NCBI GenBank assembly: GCA_026416355.1 | Contig: JAOAFH010000049.1 | Coordinates: forward strand, 1-20,753 | DNA: 20,753 nucleotides | Direction of reading: 5' to 3' | Source: Clostridiales bacterium | GTDB taxonomy: Bacteria > Bacillota > Clostridia > Clostridiales > Caloramatoraceae | In this document: piece by piece, positions 20,642 through 20,753 of the stretch | Position numbering within the stretch: position 1 is the first letter of the stretch | Layout of the letters: the number at the start of each line of letters is the position of its first letter | Translations under genes and position numbers: made by a program | The notes under the pieces: model-generated | Databases searched by the model: none | The model's input: the letters and a program-made list of their open reading frames with translations, nothing else | What the model was told of the DNA's origin: nothing

Positions 20642-20671
20642 TTATAGAAAACCTTTTCTATAATCATTATA
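20642..20671 (-). promoter_or_regulatory. gal operon promoter and 22-bp operator-like palindrome
   Basis: A perfect TATAAT lies at 20666-20671 on the minus strand; the -35 at 17 bases is poor (TTTATT). Just downstream, TTATAGAAAA and its complement TTTTCTATAA (20642-20651, 20654-20663) form a 22-bp palindrome with a GG/CC centre. It covers the expected start site and touches the galT ribosome site. The placement is typical of a repressor operator. It resembles LacI/GalR sites in outline but lacks their CG centre. No regulator gene is in the window. Confidence 0.6.
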
Positions 20672-20715
20672 CTATACATCTTTCAAAAAATAAATAGGAA
20701 TTTTCGAAAAATTAA

Positions 20716-20752
20716 AATAAGCCTATGAATTTTTTAAATTCATAGGCTTATT
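20716..20752 (-). terminator. Terminator of a gene lying right of the window
   Basis: AATAAGCCTATGAATTT (20716-20732) pairs perfectly over 17 bases with 20736-20752 around TTT, followed on the minus strand by TTTTAATTTTT. It insulates the gal operon from an upstream minus-strand gene that must end just past position 20753. Confidence 0.8.
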
Positions 20753-20753
20753 A

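Noticed and set aside
1..20753. Mobile elements, CRISPR arrays, riboswitches, tRNA or rRNA genes, toxin-antitoxin or defence systems.
   Set aside because: Looked for on both strands; no transposase, integrase, repeat-spacer pattern, conserved RNA fold or defence-type domain was seen.

Overview
The window is AT-rich (roughly 30% GC) and compact, with G-rich Shine-Dalgarno sites (several are GGGGGGAT or GGGGGAT) and AT-rich hairpin terminators. The gene content points to an anaerobic, low-GC Firmicute of the class Clostridia: a butyryl-CoA pathway (crt-bcd) beside rex, an ABC-F protein, a GlpP antiterminator and a Leloir galactose operon. The species cannot be fixed from sequence alone. No insertion sequence, prophage, CRISPR array, tRNA or rRNA was seen. 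Most genes are on the minus strand.

Layout. 1-1153: the 3' part of a crt-bcd operon leaving the left edge. 1325-4065: a divergent pair, an ABC-F ATPase (minus) and the redox repressor Rex (plus), next to a Rex-type target pathway. 4085-6313: a large hybrid histidine kinase (MEDS-GAF-HisKA-HATPase-REC). 6314-6686: the only long gene-free stretch. It holds a 16-bp hairpin and five DnaA-box-like 9-mers just after the tsaD stop. 6687-8846: tsaD and, upstream of it, a coupled pair of unrecognised genes (a small CxxC protein and a two-TM membrane protein). 8847-9064: an intergenic region with an orphan plus-strand intrinsic terminator preceded by a G-free, C-rich stretch and a TATAAT box, read here as a candidate small RNA. 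9065-9857: GlpP and a BFD-type [2Fe-2S] protein, preceded by an inverted pair of perfect DnaA boxes. 9967-10542: a stand-alone HD hydrolase of the SpoT/MESH1 type.

10687-14141 is a three-gene surface glycosylation cassette (GT39 membrane transferase, polyprenyl-phosphate GT2, GtrA flippase). 14380-16142 has an unknown anchored protein and a membrane-anchored NlpC/P60-like protein with a PPC-like C-terminus. 16243-16503 is a small three-TM protein on the plus strand. 16545-20629 is a complete galT-galK-galM-galE operon with its own promoter, a perfect 22-bp palindrome at the predicted transcription start, and terminators at both ends.

Connections: Rex likely tunes the butyrate genes with NADH/NAD+. 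The gal operon feeds UDP-hexoses that could supply sugar to the glycosylation cassette; this is inference. Gene starts were moved downstream of the longest reading frame in seven cases (crt, ABC-F, rex, the 233-aa membrane protein, glpP, HD hydrolase, galE) because the Shine-Dalgarno site and family length favour the inner start.
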